Assembly: GCA_963975935.1 (NCBI GenBank)
Contig: CAXBIQ010000005.1
Location: 62,001 to 126,000, forward strand
Direction: 5' to 3'
Origin: Planktosalinus sp963975935
GTDB taxonomy: Bacteria; Bacteroidota; Bacteroidia; Flavobacteriales; Flavobacteriaceae
DNA length: 64,000 bases
The notes under the pieces were generated by a model. The model was given only the letters and a program-made list of their open reading frames with translations, did not search any database and was not told the DNA's origin. Position 1 is the stretch's first letter, and each line of letters begins with the position of its first letter. The translations under genes were made by a program, and so were the position numbers. This document shows, one piece after another, positions 15,676-24,008 of the stretch.

Positions 15676-15706
15676 TTTCGACTACGCTCAACTACCGCAA
15701 GTAGTT
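15672..15706 (+). repeat. Tandem hairpins overlapping the prs stop codon
   Basis: GTAGT-TTCG-ACTAC (15672-15685) overlaps the prs stop codon and is followed by AACTAC-CGCAA-GTAGTT (15690-15706). The two hairpins share the ACTAC/GTAGT words, so they can re-pair with each other. There is no T-run. They may stabilise or attenuate the prs transcript, or be a dispersed palindromic repeat. Confidence 0.6.
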
Positions 15707-15745
15707 AAATTATAAAAATAAAACGCCCAAACTATAAATTTAAAC

Positions 15746-15787
15746 TTAAGGCCAAAGTGATCAAAGGGCGTATCACCGTAACCTTAA
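15746..15787 (+). promoter_or_regulatory. Structured leader upstream of rplY
   Basis: Nested complementary words lie just before the L25 gene: TTAAGG (15746-15751) pairs with CCTTAA (15782-15787), and inside it GTGAT (15757-15761) pairs with ATCAC (15772-15776). Five unpaired bases lie on each side and the loop is ten bases. The structure ends 13 bases before the ATG. An alternative pairing is ACGCCC (15723-15728) with GGGCGT (15766-15771), which would exclude the inner stem. It could be an autoregulatory ribosomal-protein leader, by inference only. Confidence 0.4.
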
Positions 15788-15800
15788 AAAATAAAAAATA

Positions 15801-16457
15801 ATGAAATCAATTACAATCAACGGATCTCAAAGAGAAAGCGTGGGCAAAGTAGCAACTAAGGCCTTACGTAATGCTGGAAAGGTACCTTGCGTAGTATACG
15901 GAGGAGACAAGCCAATTCACTTTTCAGCTGACACATTAGCATTTAAAGACTTGGTGTACACTCCGGATGTACACACAGTTGTAATTAAACTAGATAACGG
16001 CGATAAAATCAATGCCGTGCTTCAGGACATTCAGTTTCACCCTGTTACAGACAATATCCTCCACGTGGACTTCTATCAAATTTTTGATGACAAAGAAATC
16101 TCTATGGAAATTCCTGTAAGACTTGTCGGAAACTCCCGTGGTGTTAAAAACGGTGGGGTACTGCGTGTTCCAAAACGTAAGCTTAGAGTAAAAGCTTTAC
16201 CGGCAGATTTGCCAGACTTTATCGAGGCAGATATCACTGAGCTCAGAATCGGAAGTAAATTGTATGTAACTGAACTTCCTACTGAAAACTTTACTATTAT
16301 GCACCCTGACAACACTGTCGTGGCTCAAGTGAGAACATCACGTGTGGTTATCGAAGACGTTGAGGAAGATGAAGACGAAGAAGAAGGCGAAGAAGGTGCT
16401 GAAGGAGAAACATCTCAAGGCGAAGCCACTGAAGGAGAAACTCAGGCAACTGAATAA
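15801..16457 (+). CDS. rplY: 50S ribosomal protein L25 / general stress protein Ctc
   Basis: This 218-residue protein is the long, two-domain form (TL5/CTC type) of L25, which binds 5S rRNA. The N-terminal half (about 1-95) has SITINGSQRESVGKVATKALR and GKVPCVVYGG, the 5S-binding beta barrel. The second domain (about 96-180) has EIPVRLVGNSRGVKNGGVL and DLPDFIEADITEL. From about 182 the chain is almost wholly Glu/Asp/Gly/Thr, an acidic disordered tail common in Bacteroidota L25. It follows prs, has a structured leader, and is followed by a strong terminator at 16484. Confidence 0.95.
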   Translation: MKSITINGSQRESVGKVATKALRNAGKVPCVVYGGDKPIHFSADTLAFKDLVYTPDVHTVVIKLDNGDKINAVLQDIQFHPVTDNILHVDFYQIFDDKEISMEIPVRLVGNSRGVKNGGVLRVPKRKLRVKALPADLPDFIEADITELRIGSKLYVTELPTENFTIMHPDNTVVAQVRTSRVVIEDVEEDEDEEEGEEGAEGETSQGEATEGETQATE

Positions 16458-16483
16458 ATCGCAGTCTGAAATAGATTATATGA

Positions 16484-16512
16484 AAAACATCCGCCGTGCG
16501 CGGATGTTTTTT
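16484..16512 (+). terminator. Intrinsic terminator after rplY
   Basis: An 11-bp perfect stem (AAAACATCCGC at 16484-16494, GCGGATGTTTT at 16500-16510) with a 5-base loop is followed by a run of T. It lies 26 bp past the L25 stop codon and before pth. Confidence 0.9.
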
Positions 16513-16535
16513 TTATATTTTTACAAAAAACTTTT

Positions 16536-17168
16536 ATGCTCGCTTTTTTTGGCAGACTATTATCGCAGAAGAAAACTGAAACCACAGAAGATGTTGATCT
16601 CATGAAGAAATTCCTTATCGTTGGCCTTGGCAACATAGGCCCTAAATATGAAAACACACGACACAACATAGGTTTTAAAATTCTCGACCGGCTTGCGCAA
16701 AAAGAAGACCTGAGTTTTGAGCCTGCAAAACTGGGAGACATCACCACTTACAAATTAAAAGGACGCACTTTTATACTGCTCAAGCCCAGTACGTATATGA
16801 ACCTGAGCGGAAAAGCCGTGCTTTACTGGTTGCAAAAAGAAAAAATTCCCCTGGAAAATCTCTTGGTTATTACTGACGACCTTAACTTGCCTTTTGGCAC
16901 AATTAGAGTTAAAACCAAAGGAAGTGACGGTGGTCATAACGGGCTAAAAGACATCCAGCTACAACTGGGAACAACAACATACAACCGCTTTCGGTTTGGT
17001 ATTGACAACGAATTTGGAAGACGCAATCAAGTGGATTTTGTTTTGGGCGATTGGGAACCCGACGAAGAAAAACAATTGCCTGAGCGGCTGGACCTCTCTG
17101 TGGAAGTCATAAAATCATTTGCCCTTGCCGGCATCACAAATACCATGAACGCCTTTAACGGAAAATAA
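16536..17168 (+). CDS. pth: Peptidyl-tRNA hydrolase
   Basis: Pth releases peptides from peptidyl-tRNA that has dropped off the ribosome. Key motifs are VGLGNIGPKYENTRHNIGF with catalytic His43, KPSTYMNLSG, ITDDLNLPFG with the conserved Asp, and SDGGHNGLKDI. The core begins at the second ATG (16602, MKKFLIVGLGN). The first ATG at 16536 adds 22 residues (MLAFFGRLLSQKK...), a hydrophobic then charged stretch that I recall as frequent in flavobacterial annotations. The longer start is kept but the shorter one is possible. It follows the rplY terminator and is 6 bp before ribF. Confidence 0.93.
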   Translation: MLAFFGRLLSQKKTETTEDVDLMKKFLIVGLGNIGPKYENTRHNIGFKILDRLAQKEDLSFEPAKLGDITTYKLKGRTFILLKPSTYMNLSGKAVLYWLQKEKIPLENLLVITDDLNLPFGTIRVKTKGSDGGHNGLKDIQLQLGTTTYNRFRFGIDNEFGRRNQVDFVLGDWEPDEEKQLPERLDLSVEVIKSFALAGITNTMNAFNGK

Positions 17169-17174
17169 GCTACT

Positions 17175-18110
17175 ATGAAAGTACACCATTCCATATCTGC
17201 TTATGAAAATGAACATGCCAGTGTGGTTACTATTGGCACTTTTGACGGCGTTCATATAGGCCACAAAAAACTTTTGGATAAACTCACTTCCGAAGCAGAA
17301 AAATCAGGGCTTGATTCCATTATCCTTACCTTTTTCCCGCACCCCAGAATGGTACTTCAAAAAGAAAGCGACATCAAATTAATCAATACCATTGAAGAGC
17401 GCACATCCATTTTTTCAAAAACAAAGCTGGACCATCTCATCATCCATCCATTTACCCATCAGTTTTCACGCCTCACGGCACTGGAATTTGTCAGGGATAT
17501 TTTAGTCAACAAACTGCACGCAAAAAAAATTATTATAGGCTATGACCACCGCTTTGGACGCAACCGAAATGCAGATATCAATGATTTGAGGGAATTTGGC
17601 AAAAACTATAATTTTGAAGTTGAAGAAATCAGTGCGCAAGAACTTAACGAAGTGGCTGTAAGTTCTACAAAAATCAGGAAAGCACTTGAAAAAGGAGACT
17701 TAGAAAAGGCAAACCGTTATTTGGGATACCCATATATGCTCAATGGTACTATTGTGAAAGGAAAAGGTCTGGGAAGGAAAATGAATTATCCCACGGCAAA
17801 CCTCCACATTGAACAACCTTACAAGCTAATCCCTAAAAATGGGGTTTATATCGCCAAATCTGTTATAGATAATAATAAAGTGTTTGGATTGATGAACATT
17901 GGCACAAATCCAACAGTGGGTGGTGTAAACCGGACCATAGAAACCTATTTTCTCGACATTGAAAAAGACCTTTATGGTGAAAAGCTGGAAATAGAATTGC
18001 TCGCTAAAATAAGGGAGGAAGAAAAATTTGATTCCATTGAAGCATTACAATCTGCTATAAAAAACGATGAAACATTTGCCAGAAAATATATAGAAAGCTA
18101 TGCTCAATAA
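17175..18110 (+). CDS. ribF: Bifunctional riboflavin kinase / FAD synthetase
   Basis: This 311-residue enzyme makes FMN from riboflavin and FAD from FMN. The N-terminal nucleotidyltransferase shows TIGTFDGVHIGHKKLL and the motif IIGYDHRFGRNRNAD, followed by VSSTKIRKAL. The C-terminal flavokinase domain starts near residue 185 with GKGLGRKMNYPTANL and GVYIAKSV, and has MNIGTNPTVGG and ETYFLD. Everything needed for both activities is present. It lies between pth and the HTTM gene, and its last eleven bases overlap the HTTM start, so the pair is translationally coupled. Confidence 0.95.
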   Translation: MKVHHSISAYENEHASVVTIGTFDGVHIGHKKLLDKLTSEAEKSGLDSIILTFFPHPRMVLQKESDIKLINTIEERTSIFSKTKLDHLIIHPFTHQFSRLTALEFVRDILVNKLHAKKIIIGYDHRFGRNRNADINDLREFGKNYNFEVEEISAQELNEVAVSSTKIRKALEKGDLEKANRYLGYPYMLNGTIVKGKGLGRKMNYPTANLHIEQPYKLIPKNGVYIAKSVIDNNKVFGLMNIGTNPTVGGVNRTIETYFLDIEKDLYGEKLEIELLAKIREEEKFDSIEALQSAIKNDETFARKYIESYAQ

Positions 18111-19422
18111 ATTTCTTTTTAAACACATAGACAATAGCGGGCTCATCATGTTCAGGGTCTTTTTTGGTTTCCTCATCACCCTGGAGGCTTTTGGAGCTAT
18201 TGCAACCGGATGGGTAAAACAAGTTTTGATCGAACCAAAGTTTACGTTTTCATTCATAGGTTTGGAATGGCTGCAACCCTTACCCGGAAATGGGATGTAT
18301 ATCTATTTTGCGGTTATGGGAATTTTTGGTTTGATGGTGATGCTCGGTCATAAATACCGGGTGGGGATTATTGGTTATGCCATACTGTGGGCGGGTGTTT
18401 ACTTTATGCAAAAATCTGCTTACAACAATCATTATTACCTGATGTTGCTTTTACTGATATTCATGGCTGTTTTACCTGCAAACAGATGGTTCTCAGTAGA
18501 CGCAAAACAAAACCCTCAAATAAAATCCCCCTCGATGCCACGATGGTGTGCTTTGGTTGTTATTTTACAGGTTTGGATTGTATATACTTATGCCGCAGTG
18601 GCAAAAATCTATCCTGACTGGCTGGATGCTTCCATGGCTCAGATATTGATGAGCGGCAAAGCAAACTATTGGCTTATTGGTGATTTTCTACAGCAGAATT
18701 GGGTTCACTGGGCTATAGCCTATACCGGTATTTTCTTTGATTTGCTCATTGTACCGTTATTGCTATGGAAACGCACCAGGATGTTAGGTTTTATTGTTTC
18801 CATTTTCTTTCATTTGTTCAACTCCATTGTATTTCAGATTGGGATTTTCCCTTATATGTCAATCGCCTTTGCGCTTTTTTTCTTTTTTCCGAAAACCATT
18901 CAAAAACGGTTTTTACCCAAAAAACCTTTTTACGACTTGGGAGAAGTCATTGTGCCCTCTTATAAAAAACCCCTCATTATATTATTTTCAGCATATTTTG
19001 TGATTCAGATTGCCTTGCCGCTGAGACATTGGTTTATTGAAGACAATGTATTGTGGACAGAAGAAGGCCACCGCCTTAGCTGGCGTATGATGTTGCGCAC
19101 CAAATCAGGAACAGTAAATGTCACTGTTAAAGACAAAGTTACCGGAGAAGAAACACGGGTGAATATCTTTAAGGAGCTCACTGCAAGGCAACGCCGGTCA
19201 CTTGCCACAAAACCCGACTATATGTGGCAGTATGCGCAACGGCTCAAAAAAGAATATGCCAAAGAGGGTAAAGACATAGCCGTTTATTTTGATGCAGAAG
19301 TAAGTGTTAACAGAAGGCCCAGGGCTCCTTTAATAAATCCGGAAGTCGATCTGGCCGCAGAAAAATGGTATCATTTTAAGCATCACACCTGGATTATGCC
19401 TGCACCGGAGTGGTTGAAATAA
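18100..19422 (+). CDS. HTTM-domain membrane protein (vitamin K-dependent gamma-carboxylase-like)
   Basis: This 440-residue membrane protein resembles the horizontally transferred transmembrane (HTTM) region of vitamin K-dependent gamma-glutamyl carboxylase. It has seven to eight hydrophobic helices over residues 12-310. The segment MQKSAYNNHYYLMLLL matches the carboxylase KSAWNNHSYL region, where the lysine is the proposed catalytic base. The soluble C-terminal part (about 320-440, WRMMLRTKSGTVNV) is probably periplasmic. The reaction in bacteria is mostly unknown. It overlaps ribF by 11 bp, a common flavobacterial arrangement. Downstream, the usual serS follows only after an AT-rich insertion. 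Confidence 0.85.
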   Translation: MLNKFLFKHIDNSGLIMFRVFFGFLITLEAFGAIATGWVKQVLIEPKFTFSFIGLEWLQPLPGNGMYIYFAVMGIFGLMVMLGHKYRVGIIGYAILWAGVYFMQKSAYNNHYYLMLLLLIFMAVLPANRWFSVDAKQNPQIKSPSMPRWCALVVILQVWIVYTYAAVAKIYPDWLDASMAQILMSGKANYWLIGDFLQQNWVHWAIAYTGIFFDLLIVPLLLWKRTRMLGFIVSIFFHLFNSIVFQIGIFPYMSIAFALFFFFPKTIQKRFLPKKPFYDLGEVIVPSYKKPLIILFSAYFVIQIALPLRHWFIEDNVLWTEEGHRLSWRMMLRTKSGTVNVTVKDKVTGEETRVNIFKELTARQRRSLATKPDYMWQYAQRLKKEYAKEGKDIAVYFDAEVSVNRRPRAPLINPEVDLAAEKWYHFKHHTWIMPAPEWLK

Positions 19423-19427
19423 TATTT

Positions 19428-20078
19428 ATGAAAATGAATAGAATAGAACAAATAAAAAAGATAATTTTTAAACCTTTACTTTTAATATGGATACTCCACT
19501 CCTGTACTGAGCAGAGAGAGCAAGTATATATTTCTAATTATAATATTTCTGTGAACGGTGAATATTCAACAGAAACTTCTTTATTTTTAATTCATTTAAA
19601 AAATGATTCCCTTTTTTATTTTAATTCGGAAGCAGTACTATTATATCCCTATTATTTGGGGAAATTGAAAAGTAATCAATTAGAAAGCAAATTAAATGAT
19701 TTAAATATTGAACATCAAAATGATTCTCTAAAGTTATACGATAATGATCTTATATGGCATTTTAAAGAATTAAAAGAAAAAACTATCAACTCTGTTTCAG
19801 TTAATAAGAATTATTTTATTGGAAAAAAATTTACGGCAAATACAAAATACGGAAATCTAATAATTCAGTTTATTGATGAAAAAAGAGGCAGTAACTTAAC
19901 TCATAATTGCTTATTTGAATGGGATTTAATTGAGTTTGAGGGTTATTATTTTTTATGGAGTGTATCTGACATTGAAAGAGTTCCACTATTCATTAAAAAT
20001 ATCACATCAGATACTATTTATACTCAACTTTTCACCAAAGAGGAAGTGTTGGATATTATTTTTACTAAAATTAATTAA
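19428..20078 (+). CDS. AT-rich orphan lipoprotein
   Basis: This encodes a predicted 216-residue lipoprotein, started at 19428 (MKMNRIEQIKKII). A lysine-rich N-region is followed by a hydrophobic stretch and WILHSC, a plausible lipobox. The mature part is rich in Asn, Asp, Tyr, Phe and Ile and has no recognised domain. The codon use is markedly more AT-rich than in ribF, the HTTM gene or serS, suggesting recent arrival. It sits 5 bp downstream of the HTTM gene, and 446 bp of AT-rich sequence without genes separate it from serS. This looks like an insertion into a conserved housekeeping run. Function is unknown. Confidence 0.65.
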   Translation: MKMNRIEQIKKIIFKPLLLIWILHSCTEQREQVYISNYNISVNGEYSTETSLFLIHLKNDSLFYFNSEAVLLYPYYLGKLKSNQLESKLNDLNIEHQNDSLKLYDNDLIWHFKELKEKTINSVSVNKNYFIGKKFTANTKYGNLIIQFIDEKRGSNLTHNCLFEWDLIEFEGYYFLWSVSDIERVPLFIKNITSDTIYTQLFTKEEVLDIIFTKIN

Positions 20079-20524
20079 ATGTGATGGAATTATTTATATA
20101 TAAATTTACAGCAATAAAATAAAAGCAAAAGCTCAAAATTTAAACCTCAATCAAAAATGTTTTGTCCTTTAGTTTTTATTTGTTATTAATAAACTATGAT
20201 GAATATTAGCCTTCCCTGTAACAACATCCAAATAAACTTAATAAGGAGGTTTAGATAGTGATTAATAATATCAAAAAAAAACATAAAAACTAACCGCAAC
20301 CTGTAAAACAAAAAAGGAAATTTCAACACTAAAATTTGGTTCACTTCCTGACTGTAAACTCAAATTTAAAACTTCATGTTTATAGTCTGAAATTTGATTT
20401 CAATAGCAGATAAAACCGGCTTTTCAGATGTTTTATAAAAATACCCTCCGGAACAAAAACCTTTAAGCCCCCATCCCCACATTTGACAAAATTTCATGTA
20501 TTTTTGCCCTTTCAAACCACCACT
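20079..20524. other. Long AT-rich gene-free stretch between orphan lipoprotein and serS
   Basis: No reading frame, RNA gene or terminator could be supported here. An AAGGAGG at 20242-20248 resembles a Shine-Dalgarno site but the only frame after it (GTG) closes within 12 codons. Near the right end, TATTTTTG (20499-20506) is a candidate -7 element for serS, with TTTG at 20482-20485 only 13 bp upstream. Confidence 0.6.
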
Positions 20525-21796
20525 ATGTTACAAGTTACAGACATTCGCGATAACCAGGAGGCTTACGTCGCCGCTTTGCAAAAAAGAAACATCGATGCTG
20601 CACCTCTTTTTGAAGAAGTATTGCTTACAGATGAAACCCGAAGAAGTACGCAGGCAAAACTGGACAACATCCTGGCAGAATCCAATAAAATTTCCAAAGA
20701 AATCGGGATTCTCTTTAAAAATGGTGATGTCCAAAAAGCAAATGTGTTAAAGGAAAAAACCACACAATATAAAGAAGAAACCAAAACCCTTCAGGACGCT
20801 TTAAACATGGCGGTTGAAAAATTACAACAACTGTTGTACAACATTCCCAACATACCCAACGAGCTCGTTCCTGCCGGTTCAAGTGAGGATGATAATGAAG
20901 AAGTCTTTCGCTCCGGTGAGGTTCCACAACTTGCCAAAGGCTCTATACCTCACTGGGAACTTGCCAAAAAATATGACATCATTGACTTCGAACTGGGCAA
21001 TAAAATTACCGGAGCCGGCTTCCCTGTGTATAAAGGAAAAGGAGCTAAACTACAACGTGCCTTAATCACATATTTTCTCGATAAAAACACAGGTGCAGGA
21101 TATACTGAGTATCAGGTTCCGCTTATGGTAAATGAAGCTTCCGGTTTTGGAACAGGGCAATTGCCCGATAAAGAAGGGCAAATGTATCATGTGACCGGAG
21201 ACAATCTCTACCTAATCCCAACTGCCGAAGTGCCGGTCACTAATATGTTCCGTGACGAAATTCTACAGGCCAAAGACCTGCCTGTTTTATGCACCGGTTA
21301 CACCCCTTGTTTCAGAAGGGAGGCCGGAAGTTATGGCGCTCATGTGCGTGGACTGAACCGCTTGCATCAGTTTGACAAAGTTGAGATTGTGCGTATTGAG
21401 CATCCTGTAAACTCATACAAAGCGCTGGATGAAATGGTGGAACAGGTAAAAGAAATCCTCAATGAACTCAAGCTTCCCTACCGCATTTTAAGGCTTTGTG
21501 GCGGCGATTTGGGCTTTACCTCTGCCCTGACTTACGATTTTGAGGTGTTTTCAACTGCGCAGGATCGCTGGCTGGAGATTTCTTCGGTTTCCAATTTTGA
21601 GACCTTTCAGGCAAACCGCTTAAAGTTGCGCTTTAAAGATGAAAACGGAAAAAACCAATTGGCACACACCCTTAACGGTAGTGCTTTGGCGCTACCTCGT
21701 GTTTTGGCAGGCATCCTGGAAAACTACCAGACCCCTGAGGGTATAAAAATTCCCGACGTATTGGTTCCTTACACCGGTTTTGATATCATTGATTAA
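20525..21796 (+). CDS. serS: Seryl-tRNA synthetase
   Basis: Class II aminoacyl-tRNA synthetase that charges tRNA-Ser. I start at the ATG at 20525 (MLQVTDIRDNQE); the frame is open 14 codons further but only from a TTG lying across the promoter element. The length is then 423 residues, normal for SerRS. Residues 25-105 form the long helical arm that holds the tRNA. The core shows motif 1 near LITYFLDKNTGAGYTEYQVP, motif 2 in TPCFRREAGSYGAHVRGL with LHQFDKVEIV, and motif 3 in LNGSALALPRVLAGILENYQ. It is followed by the TPR-protein gene at 21854. Confidence 0.96.
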   Translation: MLQVTDIRDNQEAYVAALQKRNIDAAPLFEEVLLTDETRRSTQAKLDNILAESNKISKEIGILFKNGDVQKANVLKEKTTQYKEETKTLQDALNMAVEKLQQLLYNIPNIPNELVPAGSSEDDNEEVFRSGEVPQLAKGSIPHWELAKKYDIIDFELGNKITGAGFPVYKGKGAKLQRALITYFLDKNTGAGYTEYQVPLMVNEASGFGTGQLPDKEGQMYHVTGDNLYLIPTAEVPVTNMFRDEILQAKDLPVLCTGYTPCFRREAGSYGAHVRGLNRLHQFDKVEIVRIEHPVNSYKALDEMVEQVKEILNELKLPYRILRLCGGDLGFTSALTYDFEVFSTAQDRWLEISSVSNFETFQANRLKLRFKDENGKNQLAHTLNGSALALPRVLAGILENYQTPEGIKIPDVLVPYTGFDIID

Positions 21797-21853
21797 CATA
21801 TTTTAAATACACTGGCAATGCGCATTTTGTTATATTTACAAAAAAGTAATACC

Positions 21854-23635
21854 ATGCGCGCTTTTATTGCCCTGATTTTCTTCTGCTTTGGCTTCGTTTC
21901 ATTCTCTCAAAATGAAAACCTGGCTAAAAATTATTTTGACAGAGGTGACTTTGAAAAGGCGATGCCTATTTATAAAGCGCTCTACGAAAAAAACCAAAAC
22001 AGAAATGATTATTTTCTTTCCTATATAGCTTCGCTACAACAACTTGAACAATTTGGCGAAGCAGCAAAACTCCTTCAGGAAAAGCTTACGCTCACACGCA
22101 ATCACCCCATTTATTTAATAGAAATGGGCCGCAATCATCTGCTTCAAAATGAAACCGAAACAGCTGAAAACTTTTTCAAGGAAGCTATAAACAGTATTGA
22201 TGAAAACCCGCGGATTACTTACACTGTTGCCGGTGCTTTTGACAAATATAACCAGCTTGACCTGGCTGTAGAGGCTTATGAAAAAGGAATGGCACTCGAC
22301 TCCCAGCTTGATTTCAGCGGGCAATTGGCACGCATATATGGGGAGCAGGGAAAGCTGGAGAAAATGTTTGACAGCTATTTGAGCATCATTGAAAGAAATC
22401 CATCCTTTTTAATTTCTGCACAACGCAGTTTTAGCCGCTACATCACAGATGATCCTCAAAACGAAGCCAATGATTTGTTGCGAAAAGCCCTCTTGAGGCG
22501 TTCACAGAACAATCCGGATATTTTTTACAATCAGCTTTTAAGCTGGTTATTTGTTCAGCAAAAACAATATGACAGGGCTTTCACCCAGGAAAAAGCCATT
22601 TACCGACGCACTTTTGACAGCCTGAATCAAATGATGGATTTGGCACTTATTGCAATGGATGATGCATTTTATACCATAGCAAGTGAAATATTTTTATATA
22701 TCATTGAGAACAGCACTTCAGAGATGGATAAACTACAAGCATATCAATACAATGCCGATATTGACGTGCGTACAGCATCACCGGAAGCCTATCCCGGGAT
22801 TGAAAAGAAATATGAAAACCTTATTCAAATGTTTGGGACAGGTCCCAAAACTTTTGAGATTCAATTGGACTACTACCGCTTTTTGGCGTTTAAAGCCGAA
22901 AAAAAGGAACGTGCTATTGAAAACCTGAAAACCCTCAGCAAAGAAAACCTGAGCAGGTACCAGGAAGCAAAAGTTTTACTCGAACTCGCAGATATTCTGG
23001 TCTTTGATGAAAAATTCAATCAGGCACTCATTTACTATTCCCAAATACAAAACAAAATAAAAAACGACCCCATTGCACAGGAAGCCCGTTTCAAAGTAGC
23101 ACGAACCAGTTATTTTAAGGGAGACTTTGCATGGGCACTGACTCAACTCGATATCCTAAAAAAATCCACCTCGCAACTTATTTCAAACGATGCTATGGAA
23201 CTGAGTTTGATGATCAGCGACAATTCCCTGGAAGATTCTACGCAAACAGCGCTGAAAAAATTTGCTAAAGCAGACCTTCTGGACGTGCAAAACAAACACC
23301 GGGAGGCTATTGATCTATTGACCGAAATATTACAAAACCATAAAGGTGAAGCCATAGAAGATGAAGCATTGCTAAAACAAGCTTTGGTCTTTGAGAAAAC
23401 AAAACAATATGAAAAAGCCATTGCAAACTATTTGCAAATCATAGAGTTTCACAGTGATGATATTCTTACTGATAATGCTTTCTTCTACTTGGCAGAACTT
23501 TACAATAATGTGTTGGACCAACCTGAAAAGGCTAAAGAATTTTATGAGCAAATCATCTTTAACCATCAGGACAGCATCTTTTTTGTAGAAGCCCGAAAAC
23601 AATACAGAAGCATCAGAGGCGACGCCATCAATTAA
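21854..23635 (+). CDS. Periplasmic TPR-repeat protein
   Basis: The product has 593 residues from the ATG at 21854, where a signal peptide begins (MRAFIALIFFCFGFVSFSQ). Twelve upstream codons are open but add no signal. The whole mature chain consists of tetratricopeptide-like helix pairs; typical repeats are FDRGDFEKAMPIYKALYEKN near the start and YEKAIANYLQIIEFHSDDI near the end. The family is a common flavobacterial one annotated as tetratricopeptide repeat protein; a scaffold role in the periplasm is likely but the partner is unknown. It lies 57 bp after serS and 59 bp before the DUF4286 gene. Confidence 0.8.
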   Translation: MRAFIALIFFCFGFVSFSQNENLAKNYFDRGDFEKAMPIYKALYEKNQNRNDYFLSYIASLQQLEQFGEAAKLLQEKLTLTRNHPIYLIEMGRNHLLQNETETAENFFKEAINSIDENPRITYTVAGAFDKYNQLDLAVEAYEKGMALDSQLDFSGQLARIYGEQGKLEKMFDSYLSIIERNPSFLISAQRSFSRYITDDPQNEANDLLRKALLRRSQNNPDIFYNQLLSWLFVQQKQYDRAFTQEKAIYRRTFDSLNQMMDLALIAMDDAFYTIASEIFLYIIENSTSEMDKLQAYQYNADIDVRTASPEAYPGIEKKYENLIQMFGTGPKTFEIQLDYYRFLAFKAEKKERAIENLKTLSKENLSRYQEAKVLLELADILVFDEKFNQALIYYSQIQNKIKNDPIAQEARFKVARTSYFKGDFAWALTQLDILKKSTSQLISNDAMELSLMISDNSLEDSTQTALKKFAKADLLDVQNKHREAIDLLTEILQNHKGEAIEDEALLKQALVFEKTKQYEKAIANYLQIIEFHSDDILTDNAFFYLAELYNNVLDQPEKAKEFYEQIIFNHQDSIFFVEARKQYRSIRGDAIN

Positions 23636-23694
23636 ATCAGTACAGGCTCAAAATCTTGCACCTCATTCAAAATCCAAAAAATAAAAATTGGTCT

Positions 23695-24003
23695 ATGCAT
23701 ATATACAACGTAACAATAAATATTGAAGAAGACATTCACGACCATTGGCTCCAATGGATGGAAAAAGAACATATCCCTGAAATGCTGGCCACAGGAAAAT
23801 TCACAGCTGCAAAAATGTGCCGCGTGTTAGTGGAAGAAGAAATGGGAGGCTTTACTTATGCTGTGCAATATACCACAGACAGCAAAGAAACCCTGGAAAA
23901 ATACTACCGTGAAGACGCTGAAAGGCTGCGGGCTCAAAGCAAACCTTTTGAAGGCAAGTTTGTCGCTTTCAGGACAGAATTGCAAATCATCAGTGAACAC
24001 TAA
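23695..24003 (+). CDS. DUF4286 family protein
   Basis: This small protein of 102 residues, started at the ATG at 23695 (MHIYNVTINIEEDIHDHW), belongs to DUF4286. The frame is open 13 codons further up from a TTG, but without family features. The pattern VTINIEEDIHDHWLQWMEKEHIPEML, F-x-x-A-K-M and TYAVQYTTDSKETLEKYYRED resembles the ferredoxin-like dimeric fold of antibiotic-monooxygenase relatives. No activity is known. It is 5 bp upstream of rsmA, and this pairing is common in flavobacteria. Confidence 0.85.
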   Translation: MHIYNVTINIEEDIHDHWLQWMEKEHIPEMLATGKFTAAKMCRVLVEEEMGGFTYAVQYTTDSKETLEKYYREDAERLRAQSKPFEGKFVAFRTELQIISEH

Positions 24004-24008
24004 TCACG

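Noticed and set aside
20242..20248. Shine-Dalgarno AAGGAGG in the gap before serS
   Set aside because: The frame that follows closes after 11 codons, and Bacteroidota rarely use strong Shine-Dalgarno sites.
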